Assembly: GCF_900188145.1 (NCBI RefSeq)
Contig: NZ_FZOJ01000002.1
Span: 1 to 64,000 of the forward strand
Reading direction: 5' to 3'
Origin: Anaerovirgula multivorans
GTDB lineage: Bacteria; Bacillota; Clostridia; Peptostreptococcales; Natronincolaceae
DNA length: 64,000 bases
Within the stretch, counting starts at the first letter, position 1, and the number at the start of each line of letters is the position of its first letter. The notes under the pieces were generated by a model. The model did no database searches and was not told where the DNA came from. It saw only the letters and a list, made by a program, of their open reading frames with translations. This document shows, one piece after another, positions 52,837 to 61,381 of this stretch. The position numbers and the translations under genes were made by a program.

Positions 52837-53961
52837 TTAGTTTAAATAGATTTGGTTTTTAAAGTCTTTATAATATTGCCATCTAAACTTCTTGTAATGC
52901 TTTGCTTTTCCTCTGCAACATTTTGAAATACTGCTATGATCGAAGTCTTTTGCCGACCTAGTGTTTTTGTGTATAGCAACCAACTTGCCATCCATGGTGA
53001 GCTGTGCGATCCTCGTGTATCTGCCAAGAATCCTTTCTTCGACAATCTCATGTATATTGTTTATGTTTTTTTCGTAATCATATTCATATAAAAACACATA
53101 ACCTTTGCAGCTTTTATTTTTTCCAGTAAGGCAGTTTGAGATAGAAGGTTGTTTTACTCCCAAGGCCTTAGATGCTTCTTTTATAGATTCGTATTTAAAA
53201 ACTTCCTCTTCTTTATTGATTGCTACTATTCTCTTACTGTTTTTCTGTCTGAATCTTTCTTTAATGAAATTTTCAATGTTTACGATTGATTTGTAATCAT
53301 CTTTGAATAGCCAAACATATCCATGGCAACTGCTTTGTTTGCCTAAGCAACAATCTGATATTTGAGAATGTGTTATATTTGTTTTAACACTTGCATCCAT
53401 ACACCCTCTAAAAGTATCAATGTATCTCCCTTCTATATCTAGTTGCACTATAGGTCTGTTAGGTCTATACATTTTACTAGGTATCTTTGGGATATTATTA
53501 TCATATGCCCATAAAAAGCCACCCGCATGAGTAGTTTCGCCCCTTGCACAAGAACTAATACCTGTGATTTTAGTTTCTGCAATAGCTTGGTTTATGCAAT
53601 CATACTCTTTGATATAATCGCCTTGCGAGGTGTATTGGACTACCTTCTTACTATTGTGGTTATTTTTCCCCACGTGTACAGGAGGTTGATTCCCGCCATC
53701 AAGTATATTGGTTATTCGGAAATTGGTATTTTCCCTATAGTGTTTTATAGTTTTCATTTCTATTTGCAGTGCTTGTTCTTCGGAAAGATTTTCATGTATT
53801 TTTCTATAATGACAATCGTGTGAGTTTTTCATATCCATAAAGTATTTATTTTCTCTTTTTTCTCGACCGATGCGATAGCCACTACCTTTTCCTACATAAA
53901 AAACTTCTTCAGTGTCTTTTATATACCATTCATAAACGTAGTATTTATTCTCTTTTTCCAT
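52837..53961 (-). CDS. GIY-YIG homing endonuclease with four NUMOD-type repeats
   Basis: The 374-residue protein has a GIY-YIG domain at about 5-90 (KYYVYEWYIKDTEEVFYVGK, with GKGSGYRIGREKRE) and an NxRI tail. It then has four repeats of about 55 residues (at about 107, 167, 240 and 310): VVQYTSQGDYIKEYDCINQA, PIVQLDIEGRYIDTFRGCMD, RIVAINKEEEVFKYESIKEA and RIAQLTMDGKLVAIHKNTRS. Each ends in a Cys/Gly-Lys turn, as in NUMOD1/IENR1 DNA-binding modules. The C-terminus reaches close to the core pairing of the intron. It should cut the uninterrupted tape measure gene and spread the intron. Confidence 0.92.
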   Translation of the reverse strand: MEKENKYYVYEWYIKDTEEVFYVGKGSGYRIGREKRENKYFMDMKNSHDCHYRKIHENLSEEQALQIEMKTIKHYRENTNFRITNILDGGNQPPVHVGKNNHNSKKVVQYTSQGDYIKEYDCINQAIAETKITGISSCARGETTHAGGFLWAYDNNIPKIPSKMYRPNRPIVQLDIEGRYIDTFRGCMDASVKTNITHSQISDCCLGKQSSCHGYVWLFKDDYKSIVNIENFIKERFRQKNSKRIVAINKEEEVFKYESIKEASKALGVKQPSISNCLTGKNKSCKGYVFLYEYDYEKNINNIHEIVEERILGRYTRIAQLTMDGKLVAIHKNTRSAKDFDHSSISKCCRGKAKHYKKFRWQYYKDFKNQIYLN

Positions 53962-53970
53962 AACAAAACA

Positions 53971-54037
53971 CCCTCCGACTAGGCTTTATTTTTTCCGACT
54001 ATTTAATTTTTAATATGTAGGAAGGAAGGTCGGAAAA
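53971..54037 (-). promoter_or_regulatory. Alternative hairpins at the endonuclease ribosome site
   Basis: TTTTCCGAC (54029-54037 region on the minus strand) can pair with GTCGGAAAA (53991-53999) or with GTCGGAGG (53971-53979), which is the ribosome site of the endonuclease. The two partners compete, as in other intron-encoded nucleases with a masked ribosome site. A TATAAT-like box lies further upstream (near 54086-54091). Confidence 0.4.
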
Positions 54038-54188
54038 CTTCCTTTCGACAAGGCTCATGACTTCCTTATCTATCCTACATATATATTATATCATATTCGC
54101 AACTTTTTTTACCAATAATTAATTTAGATTTCCACCGATTTTGAGGGATAATAATACTAGATGTCACCACCTAGCACGCCAAAAATTT

Positions 54189-55574
54189 AGCTGGGCTCCA
54201 AAACTTGAGGTAATCTGCCGCTTTTTTGACTGTATCACTCGCCGCTTTTGATACGGCGCTGCCCATACTTTTTATGCCATCCACGAAGCCTTTAATCATG
54301 TTTTTTCCCCAGTTGTAAGCATCTTTCGCTACGCCTGTGAACCACCCTGTTATGTTTCTGTATAGGCTTGCAAAAGCAGTAGACAGAGCACTCCACGCGC
54401 CACTAACAATAGTTTTTATAGTGTTCCACAAGCCACTCCATATACTCTCTATGCCTTTTGCCATCCTGTCCCAATCACCTGTGAATAGTCCTATCCAAAA
54501 GTCTAATATTCCTTTGATTACATTTAGCACATTCTCTATTACTTTCCATATTGTTTTCCATATTACTTCCGTTACTTTCATAATGTCTTTACCAAATGCG
54601 TTCCATAAAACCATAGCTAAATCAACAAATGCTTTTATTATGTCACCTATAATGCCGAATACACTTGAAAAAGTTTCTTGTATTTCGGGCATGTTTTCCT
54701 GTACCCAATCGAATATCATTTGGAAAACAGGCATCAAATAATCATTGAATATATTTATAGCTGTAGTGACTACTGTCTCAATTACGCCAAATACTTTAGA
54801 AAAAACCGCCTGTATAGTAGGCATATGTTCCAATATCCATTCTAACAAGCTTTGTATTACAGGCATAACCGCAACTCCCACTTGTGTAGCCACCGACCCA
54901 AGACTTCTTTTTACTTGGTCCATAGTATCCGCAAATAACACTCCTGCATCTATGGCTTCATCACCTAACACTAAACCTAATTCTTCCGCTCGTTGCTTCA
55001 TTTCCTCTACACTTCCGGCTGCACCATTTAAAAGCGGCATTAATTCTTGTCCACTTCTACCGAATAATTCATTAGCCAATTTAGCTTTTTCTGCTCCTTC
55101 TTCCATGCCTTGTAGGGCAATTACAACATCTTCAAATAGTTGCTCTTGAGTTTTCATTTCCCCGTTTAGAGTAGTTGTAGAAACTTTTAGTCTGTCTAAG
55201 GCAGCAGCACCAGCACCAGTTCCTGTCATTGCATTTGTGAGTGATCTCATTCCTGCTCCCATACTGTCAATACTTGCACCAGATTGCGACATTATGAAGT
55301 CCCATTCCTGGAACCCTCGTCTAGTCATTCCTAGTTGCTGGCTCATTTTGTCTACCCTATCAGTAGCATCTGCCGCTTTTTTTGCCATGCCGAACATTGC
55401 TCCACCTGCTGCAATTATACCAGCTGTTACTCCTGCTGCTGCCTTTGCTACTGTACCGAATGTTTTAGCCAAATTTTTCGACTTATTTTCTGCATTGCCT
55501 ATACCCTTATCTAGCCCCTTATCATCTACAATAATTTTTAAAGCTAATTCACCTACTGTTGCGATAGCAATCAC
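54189..55574 (-). CDS. Tape measure protein, 5' exon (462 residues)
   Basis: The exon covers N-terminal LALKIIVDDKGLDKGIGNAE, two hydrophobic stretches (GVTAGIIAAGGAMFGMAKKA near 50-70 and the tail membrane-like helices AFVDLAMVLWNAFGKDIMKV), and long coiled-coil-like parts. The final residues before the splice site are KAADYLKFWSPA. Tape measure length sets tail length; 573 residues gives a short siphovirus tail. A GTG overlaps the ribosome site AAGGGAGGTG and is the only in-frame canonical start. Confidence 0.88.
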
Positions 55575-55607
55575 CTCCCTTAGGCAAATTAAAAAAGACC
55601 ATTAGGT

Positions 55608-56110
55608 CTACATAATTTCGTCTATATACTTAGGTTTGTTTTTCTTGTATTCTTCATTTGTCAAGCTAGACACTATCAAATAATCGAATAGTGTGTCTAA
55701 TTCTGTATTGTCAATTTCAGATTCTGTCCATCCGTACAACTTAGAAAATTGTTGATATAGATAAATACATTGTTGATACCCCGATAGGTGTTCTATTCCT
55801 CCATCGGGGTTTCCTTGTTTGGGATTTCTGCCATCTTGCCGGTTATTTTTCTAGTTGTCCATTGACCTAATTCTGCAAACAGGCCGTAAACTTGGTCTAG
55901 TTCGATATGTTCTTCTATAGATTCAAGTGTCACAGCAGGGTCATTGAAGCAAATCACATAAAACTCGTACATTTCGTTTAACCCTTCCTCTGAATCCTGC
56001 TCATGTATCGAATTTTTAAGTTGCAATAGCTTTCTCCACACTTTACCTCTTGCTTTAGCTTTATACGTTTTATTATCTATTGTAATTGTTGGTGTTTTCA
56101 TTTCCGACAT
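55608..56110 (-). CDS. Tail assembly chaperone G-T fusion by -1 frameshift, 167 residues
   Basis: The slippery heptamer CCCAAAC lies in the zero frame as AT[C CCA AAC] (minus strand, 55817-55823). Slipping back one base leads into a frame open for 69 residues (QGNPDGGIEHLSGYQQCIYL ... DTLFDYLIVSSLTNEEYKKN ... IDEIM) to a TAG at 55608. The frame-shifted product is 98 + 69 residues. This matches the G/G-T pair of siphoviruses between the major tail and tape measure genes. Confidence 0.85.
55793..56110 (-). CDS. Tail assembly chaperone G-like protein, 105 residues
   Basis: The soluble protein starts MSEMKTPTITIDNKTYKAKA and continues with a helical, acidic part (LQLKNSIHEQDSEEGLNEMY, SIEEHIELDQVYGLFAELGQ). 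It ends ETPMEE when no frameshift occurs. The position between major tail protein and tape measure identifies it as the G chaperone that wraps the tape measure during tail assembly. Confidence 0.83.
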   Translation of the reverse strand: MSEMKTPTITIDNKTYKAKARGKVWRKLLQLKNSIHEQDSEEGLNEMYEFYVICFNDPAVTLESIEEHIELDQVYGLFAELGQWTTRKITGKMAEIPNKETPMEE

Positions 56111-56147
56111 AATATTCCTCCTTAAAATTTAAGGGGCACTACGGCCC

Positions 56148-56744
56148 CTATGGAATTACTACTGGTGTATAGTCAGGATCTGCGAAAAAGTCAGTTAGCA
56201 ATGTAGTTGCTGTTACACCACTTGGTAAATTAGTATCGTCACTGTCAATTCTTCTAAATACTTTGCTATCACTTGCCCTTTGGACACCCTTGAACGTTAT
56301 TGTTTGGGGTTGAAAATTAACTGTATCAGCTTTTGTTTCATGTTCTGCATTAGGTACAGAAAATTTGCCTTTGTACAGATACATATATCTATATGCACCA
56401 TTGGCTTTTTGTGCCCTAAATCCAATTGCTACATCAGGAGCACTGGCAGATGTATCTAAATCCACTAAGCCATCTTCATAATTAGCACCAATAAGGAAAG
56501 CATAATCCTCAGGTGGTAAATCTGCGATTGATATTTCTACTTCTACCTCACCGATTTGTGAGTAAACTACTGCTGGCCCATTATCGGCAAAGAATGTAGC
56601 GACTTCACCATTAAAATTAATATTAGCTGCTGTTACATTTGGAACATGGACAGCATCATCATAGGTTGTTGGTGCTGATGCACTATCCGTTAATACATGT
56701 GTGTAATGGAACATATCTAATCCTATTACAGGTACATTAGACAT
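56148..56744 (-). CDS. Phage major tail protein
   Basis: The 198-residue protein has NVPVIGLDMFHYTHVLTDSA, IADLPPEDYAFLIGANYEDG and a C-terminal DSDDTNLPSGVTATTLLTDF, the phi13-type (PF04630) major tail tube pattern. ATG is chosen, 11 bases after AGGAG; the TTG two codons upstream is the alternative. The next gene upstream is the tail terminator, as expected. Confidence 0.87.
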   Translation of the reverse strand: MSNVPVIGLDMFHYTHVLTDSASAPTTYDDAVHVPNVTAANINFNGEVATFFADNGPAVVYSQIGEVEVEISIADLPPEDYAFLIGANYEDGLVDLDTSASAPDVAIGFRAQKANGAYRYMYLYKGKFSVPNAEHETKADTVNFQPQTITFKGVQRASDSKVFRRIDSDDTNLPSGVTATTLLTDFFADPDYTPVVIP

Positions 56745-56758
56745 TTTCAATCACTCTC

Positions 56759-57163
56759 CTATTCGTTAAATATTGGTTTTTCTAAAGCAATAAAAAGCAC
56801 ATCCAGTGGGATGTGGTGTAAGTTTGTATCATTTTCATAAAGATCTACTTCGTTTTCCGGGTAGACAGCAAATATATTGCTTAGTCCATCCATATCCTCT
56901 AAGGCCGTTTCTATGGCTTTTGCTATAGCCTTTGCTTGTCCGTATGCTGGTGAATAACAAGAGAATTGGAATCTATACTGCCTAGCACCAAATTGTCTAC
57001 GTGGCTTAGATATTAGTTTAATGGTTACATAAGGAGCAGGAGTTCCTTGTGGTGCTATTCCTTGATATACCTTAGCATAAGTAACGCTACCCACTGTATA
57101 GGTACCCACAATAGTCTTTATGTCCGTATGCTCCCTTAAATAGTCTCTAATTGCATTCTCCAT
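56759..57163 (-). CDS. DUF3168-like tail terminator/completion protein
   Basis: The 134-residue protein (RDYLREHTDIKTIVGTYTVG, PAPYVTIKLISKPRRQFGAR, FSCYSPAYGQAKAIAKAIET) fits the DUF3168 family that caps the tail tube. It sits between the HK97 gp10-like gene and the major tail gene; its ATG is one base from the preceding stop. Confidence 0.83.
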   Translation of the reverse strand: MENAIRDYLREHTDIKTIVGTYTVGSVTYAKVYQGIAPQGTPAPYVTIKLISKPRRQFGARQYRFQFSCYSPAYGQAKAIAKAIETALEDMDGLSNIFAVYPENEVDLYENDTNLHHIPLDVLFIALEKPIFNE

Positions 57164-57559
57164 CTAACCACCTGCCCTTTTTACTGCATCTGCTATTTCT
57201 TTACCAATTATATTTTTTATATTATCTTGATTATAATCTATAGCTGGTCTTAGGAATGGATTGTGTTTATATTCTTGCACAGGAGCGTAAACAACATTAG
57301 TACCTATAACAGCTTCTTCTTCGTTATTATTAGGTGTAACACCGTCAGAAGGTGATGCTTTATTAATCCCGCCATGAGAATTTAATCCATCAACTTTACC
57401 ACCAACAGACCATGATATAGAGTTTCTAAGTAACCCCAAATCAACTCCTGCCAATAAAACAGCTTGACCATGCACCACGATAGCAGATTTGGTTAATCCT
57501 GTTTTTTTACCTTCTTTAACAGCTTGCTTTATTTTATTTCCATGCCATTTTAGACTCAT
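57164..57559 (-). CDS. HK97 gp10-like phage protein
   Basis: The 131-residue protein has the pattern of the gp10-like family: N-terminal helix (NKIKQAVKEGKKTGLTKSAI), LLAGVDLGLLRNSISWSVGG, and C-terminal YAPVQEYKHNPFLRPAIDYN. It acts in head-tail joining or tail completion. It overlaps the head closure gene by 4 bases. Confidence 0.87.
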   Translation of the reverse strand: MSLKWHGNKIKQAVKEGKKTGLTKSAIVVHGQAVLLAGVDLGLLRNSISWSVGGKVDGLNSHGGINKASPSDGVTPNNNEEEAVIGTNVVYAPVQEYKHNPFLRPAIDYNQDNIKNIIGKEIADAVKRAGG

Positions 57560-57879
57560 TCTACCACCTCTAACTCAATTTGCATGAGTCTACCAAAATT
57601 CATAACATCGTTAGGCTCACCCTTAACCTCGTATGTCTTTCCTTTATAAGTCATTCTATCAGTTGCCTTAATATCTGCCGGAAAACAATATAGTCTGTGG
57701 GTAGTAAATACAGTTTCTTTGTCGGCTGATATTCTCTCATCGGTATTTAGTTGCCTAATTCTACCTTGTATGGTTATGTGGGGACCATAGTCCTTCGTAG
57801 GATTTCCCCATTCATCTAATACAGTTTGAAATCTTTCTACCTCTATGGGTTCGAAGTATTTTTCTATATTTCCTATCAT
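57556..57879 (-). CDS. Phage head closure (head-tail adaptor) protein
   Basis: The 107-residue protein has the head-closure/SPP1 gp16-like pattern: PIEVERFQTVLDEWGNPTKD and TYKGKTYEVKGEPNDVMNFG. It closes the connector channel after packaging. It overlaps both neighbours by 4 bases, so translation is coupled. Confidence 0.86.
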   Translation of the reverse strand: MIGNIEKYFEPIEVERFQTVLDEWGNPTKDYGPHITIQGRIRQLNTDERISADKETVFTTHRLYCFPADIKATDRMTYKGKTYEVKGEPNDVMNFGRLMQIELEVVE

Positions 57880-58130
57880 AGAAATTTCACCCTCTTATAT
57901 GGTGATAATAGTTTCAACATAGATGCAGGAAAATCTGTTTCGAATGATACGGAATAATCTCCCAGGCTCTCCGAGGTGATACCTGTTTGTTTTTTAGTAA
58001 ACTCTACCGCTTGATTTAAAAACAATAAAACACCACCAGGTAAAACTTCAACTTCATCCTCTATAAAATCATTGTTGCAATAATCCTTAACCCAATCCGT
58101 TAGGGCATCTTTAATTTGTTCGTCTGTCAT
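57876..58130 (-). CDS. Phage head-tail connector protein (gp6-like)
   Basis: The 84-residue helical protein (DALTDWVKDYCNNDFIEDEV ... LLSPYKRVKFL) has the size and pattern of gp6-type connectors such as SPP1 gp15. It is the first gene of the connector group and lies just past the long fibre-like gene. A hairpin, TTGCGGT / ACCGCAA (58174-58195), separates the two. Confidence 0.78.
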   Translation of the reverse strand: MTDEQIKDALTDWVKDYCNNDFIEDEVEVLPGGVLLFLNQAVEFTKKQTGITSESLGDYSVSFETDFPASMLKLLSPYKRVKFL

Positions 58131-58204
58131 CTAATCACCACCTCCCTAAAGTCATTACAATCTTAATTTTTATTTGCGGTTAACCTCCACCGCAAGGATA
58201 TTGT

Positions 58205-61198
58205 TTATCTTGTGTAATCTATCCAGCAAATTCCCGAACCCCATCTTAAATTATCGTTACCAACAAGATTAAGGTTTGAAACTACTACATTTGCGTTTAT
58301 TGATTTATTGTCCGTACTAGACGCATTACCTGTTGGTATTAGATACTTTCGGGTTGCACCATGCTCGTTTACCGAACCCCAAACACCGAAAACTTGAACT
58401 GGTGTAACACCTAGAGCGATAGTTGTTGTGCCACCTAATGAGCCATTAGCCGCGACACTGAAATACTTTCGGTAAACAGTACCATGAATTCCTCCGTGTT
58501 GATTTGGCGAGAAATACTCAACTGTATTAGTCGCAGTTACCCATACACCATCTGAAACTCTTTTTAATTTTCCTGTCGCTACAGTAGTAACTTCGCCAGA
58601 TACGATTGTATTACCCGCAGTATCAACGCTCATTACGGATGTATCAGCACTATTTAGTAAATCAACAATCTTGGTTGTCCCATCGGTTGTTGTACCTTTT
58701 GTTACAAGCGGGCTTGCTGGATTTATTGTATTGATAGCTACCCTGTTATTAGTCGTATCAATACTCATTACAGACGTTGTACCGTTTACTTTTGTTATGT
58801 TTATAGCAGACACGCCATCAGCTAAAGGTCTTATTACAGGCGTTCTAACACTGGTTGTAACCCTCATTGTACCATCTACGTCAACCGTGTGAGAAGGTGT
58901 TAAGTTGCCACCAAAACCAGCGTTTCCGTTTTCTCTTAGGTACATTGCATTTACAAAACCAGAAGTCGTGTAGGTATCAAGCCCTGTTGCGTTACTTGTC
59001 GAGTGTCTAAATAGTAACCCATCGCCAAGCGTTACTCCTACGTGGTTTATGTGCCAGTGAGCGTTATTGCCACTAGAAGGTGCATTGGTAAGCTGTAAAC
59101 CAGCACCACCTGAACCAGAATCATCGGCAATGACTTGGAATCTACCTTCCTTACCTTCCATCACAAAGCCAGTTTGTTGTGCTTGTGTGTCAAGGTGTTT
59201 ATTGCTTACCACCGACCCGACCATGTGTAGTGTGGCTTGTGGGTCATCAGTTTTTATACCTGTATTACCATTTATAATGGTCTTAGCGTTAGTCGTTGCC
59301 CCGATAGTTACCGAGTCACTACCGTTGCCGATAGCATTCGCCCCGATTACAACCTCTCTAGTTGTATTATTAGCGGATGCTCTAGTTTCACGCCCAAGAT
59401 AAACACCGTTATCGCCAGTCTCTCTAGCAGTCGTGCCATTTGCTAAATATCTACCAGCATTTGTACCGACACCTATAATATGTTGCCCCGAAACATTGCC
59501 ACGCAAAGCACTCTCACCAATGCCGATATTAAAATTACCATTAACATTAGCGCGAAGGGAATTCGGACCAATAGCTACAATACCCGTTGCTGTAGTTGAC
59601 GAACGATTCGCACTTGTACCAACCGCCACGCTGTTTGCCCCTGTTGTAAGATTATTACTAGCATTTGCACCTATAGATACATTGTGTATACCTGTGCCAG
59701 TAGTATTACCTGCCGTACTACCCACTGCGACATTTACATTGCCATGCTCTCTGAGATTGAGTGATTGAACGTTGCCTTTTATAATTGTTTCGCCACTTGG
59801 CTTCACCCTCGCACATTCATCAGTGAGTAACGTGCCGCCTGCGTGAATAACTACATCTTTATTTGCAGCCTTTGTTCCAACAGTTAAATTACCATCGCTT
59901 GAGTATAGATACGCGTCATTTGCACCAGCAATGCTAAAATCCGGGTCACTATACATAGAGCCGTTAATACCCAAATCAACATAATTTGAGTTCTCCGTTG
60001 AAATATCATTGCTTGCCACTAAATCAGCACTTGCACTTGTCCCATTATTAGTATTTTTAACATCTAATTGTACATAATCATTACGATTTCCACCTGCGCG
60101 AACATAATTATTAAATTTATCAACCATAAGAATAGGGTCATCTTCATTATATATTGGCAAATGGTCGTATGTTCCATCATGGCCTCCAGACAATCCTGTC
60201 AATTCACCATGACTTGATACTGCGCTGGGTGTAAATGTACTGTCCCATGCATTATCTATTTGTGTAGGTGTTGTTGAGCTTTTTTGAATTATTATCCTCC
60301 CTACTTGCAAGGTATCTGTGCCAAATACTGCTGGTATGTTACTGGGTACTTGACTCGCCTTTGCTTCATTTAAGTCATAATCGCCCGTACCTTGGAACAT
60401 ATGAATTCTTTTATCTGTTCCCATGTCTCTATATATCCAAACAACAGCATAATTTCCATCTGTAAGATTGACTAGCCCTGCTTCACTATTATATTGAGTA
60501 TTATTTACAGTAGTTGCAGGATTTCTGTCCCAACTAGTACCGTTCCAAACTCGCAAAAAACATTCGTCTACATTTGATATTGCATCTTCAAATGACTTTA
60601 AATAAACACCATTCCAAACTTTACCGGCAGATATAGTCAAATTTAAACTTGTATCCATCGAAATAGACAACCCTTCTTGTCTTGCAAACCTTTGTGTTTT
60701 TATAATTCTAACTAGCAATTTGCTTGATAAGCCACTTCCAGTTTCGCCCCAGTCTATAGCAGAAAATCCAGATTGTAAATCTCCAAATCTTGATATTGTG
60801 TATATTGGCGTTACACTAGAAAAATCAATCACGCTCAAATCAGAAATCAACTGTACAATTGGTGAACCATTGTTATAATTCGCAACTAAGTATCTTGTAT
60901 AGCCTTCAACTAATGAGAATGTACCGCCATCTAGATCATGCTCTGTTATATTTCCAGTAAAATCTTCTGTGTGAAATAATCTATATTTCCCAACTCCGAG
61001 AGTTACAGTTCCTTCTCCTGTGTTATATGTTAATGTTGGCTTAACTATTGTCCCAGAAGAAATAAATAAATTACCACCTGCCATTTCTGTCAACTTAGAC
61101 GTTACTTCCTGACTAAATTGCCCGGTAGCTGGCACGACAACCGTACCTTTTGCTATTGTAGATTGTTTTATTGCAGGGGGGTATTTTTTATAAGACAT
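58205..61198 (-). CDS. Long fibre-like virion protein encoded inside the capsid module
   Basis: The 997-residue protein has an N-terminal region with beta strands (GTVVVPATGQFSQEVTSKLT, then PIYTISRFGDLQSGFSAIDW). A YadA-head-like series of about nine repeats follows (about 485-640): NVAVGSTA, NVSIGANA, SVAVGTSA, IVAIGPNS, NIGIGESA, IIGVGTNA and similar. Then comes a shaft with TGIKTDDPQATLHMVGSV and a C-terminal domain ending GSGICWIDYTR. The pattern is that of a trimeric fibre. Position between major capsid and connector genes suggests a head fibre rather than a tail fibre. Start: ATG after GGAGGTGAT. Confidence 0.8.
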   Translation of the reverse strand: MSYKKYPPAIKQSTIAKGTVVVPATGQFSQEVTSKLTEMAGGNLFISSGTIVKPTLTYNTGEGTVTLGVGKYRLFHTEDFTGNITEHDLDGGTFSLVEGYTRYLVANYNNGSPIVQLISDLSVIDFSSVTPIYTISRFGDLQSGFSAIDWGETGSGLSSKLLVRIIKTQRFARQEGLSISMDTSLNLTISAGKVWNGVYLKSFEDAISNVDECFLRVWNGTSWDRNPATTVNNTQYNSEAGLVNLTDGNYAVVWIYRDMGTDKRIHMFQGTGDYDLNEAKASQVPSNIPAVFGTDTLQVGRIIIQKSSTTPTQIDNAWDSTFTPSAVSSHGELTGLSGGHDGTYDHLPIYNEDDPILMVDKFNNYVRAGGNRNDYVQLDVKNTNNGTSASADLVASNDISTENSNYVDLGINGSMYSDPDFSIAGANDAYLYSSDGNLTVGTKAANKDVVIHAGGTLLTDECARVKPSGETIIKGNVQSLNLREHGNVNVAVGSTAGNTTGTGIHNVSIGANASNNLTTGANSVAVGTSANRSSTTATGIVAIGPNSLRANVNGNFNIGIGESALRGNVSGQHIIGVGTNAGRYLANGTTARETGDNGVYLGRETRASANNTTREVVIGANAIGNGSDSVTIGATTNAKTIINGNTGIKTDDPQATLHMVGSVVSNKHLDTQAQQTGFVMEGKEGRFQVIADDSGSGGAGLQLTNAPSSGNNAHWHINHVGVTLGDGLLFRHSTSNATGLDTYTTSGFVNAMYLRENGNAGFGGNLTPSHTVDVDGTMRVTTSVRTPVIRPLADGVSAINITKVNGTTSVMSIDTTNNRVAINTINPASPLVTKGTTTDGTTKIVDLLNSADTSVMSVDTAGNTIVSGEVTTVATGKLKRVSDGVWVTATNTVEYFSPNQHGGIHGTVYRKYFSVAANGSLGGTTTIALGVTPVQVFGVWGSVNEHGATRKYLIPTGNASSTDNKSINANVVVSNLNLVGNDNLRWGSGICWIDYTR

Positions 61199-61209
61199 AT
61201 AATCACCTC

Positions 61210-61338
61210 CTAGTTTTGTTTATTTTTTTTAACTAGTGTTTCTTTTTGTTCTTTTTTATTTTCTTGTTTTTCAGTTTTCTTTTTGATATTTTTACTTTCT
61301 AATTCTCTTCTCTGCCTGTTGAAACTCGCTAATCCCAT
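61210..61338 (-). CDS. Small Lys/Glu-rich phage protein, 42 residues
   Basis: The frame MGLASFNRQRRELESKNIKK runs on with a Lys/Gln/Asn-rich tail (KKTEKQENKKEQKETLVKKN). A perfect GGAGG is 6 bases upstream. Small highly charged proteins of this kind are often encoded next to capsid genes. It lies 43 bases after the capsid gene. Confidence 0.7.
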   Translation of the reverse strand: MGLASFNRQRRELESKNIKKKTEKQENKKEQKETLVKKNKQN

Positions 61339-61381
61339 GCTGTACCTCCTTAAAAAATAAGGGGCATTTCTGCCCCAATTA

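Larger units (their letters stand above)
52603..54188 (-). other. Group I intron in the tape measure gene, 1586 bases
   Basis: The exons' coding sense is lost and regained across this stretch. The 5' exon ends in U (GCU), the intron ends in G, and a guide segment at its 5' end reads UUUUUGGC: GGC pairs with GCU (wobble at the site) and UUUUU pairs with the next exon's AAAAA, giving P1 and P10. In the core, TCGGTG (54133-54138) pairs with CACCGA (52778-52783) as P4, and a GAGTAG/CTACTC pair and a TCGTAGG/CCTACGA hairpin fit P7 and P6/P8. A GIY-YIG nuclease ORF sits in a peripheral loop. Confidence 0.83.

Noticed and set aside
52603..54188. Intein in the tape measure gene
   Set aside because: The frame stops five codons into the insertion and the nuclease has its own start and ribosome site; only an RNA intron explains the junction.
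59067..59768. Plus-strand frames over the fibre gene
   Set aside because: They are mirror frames of the Gly/Asn/Val-rich repeats, without ribosome sites.
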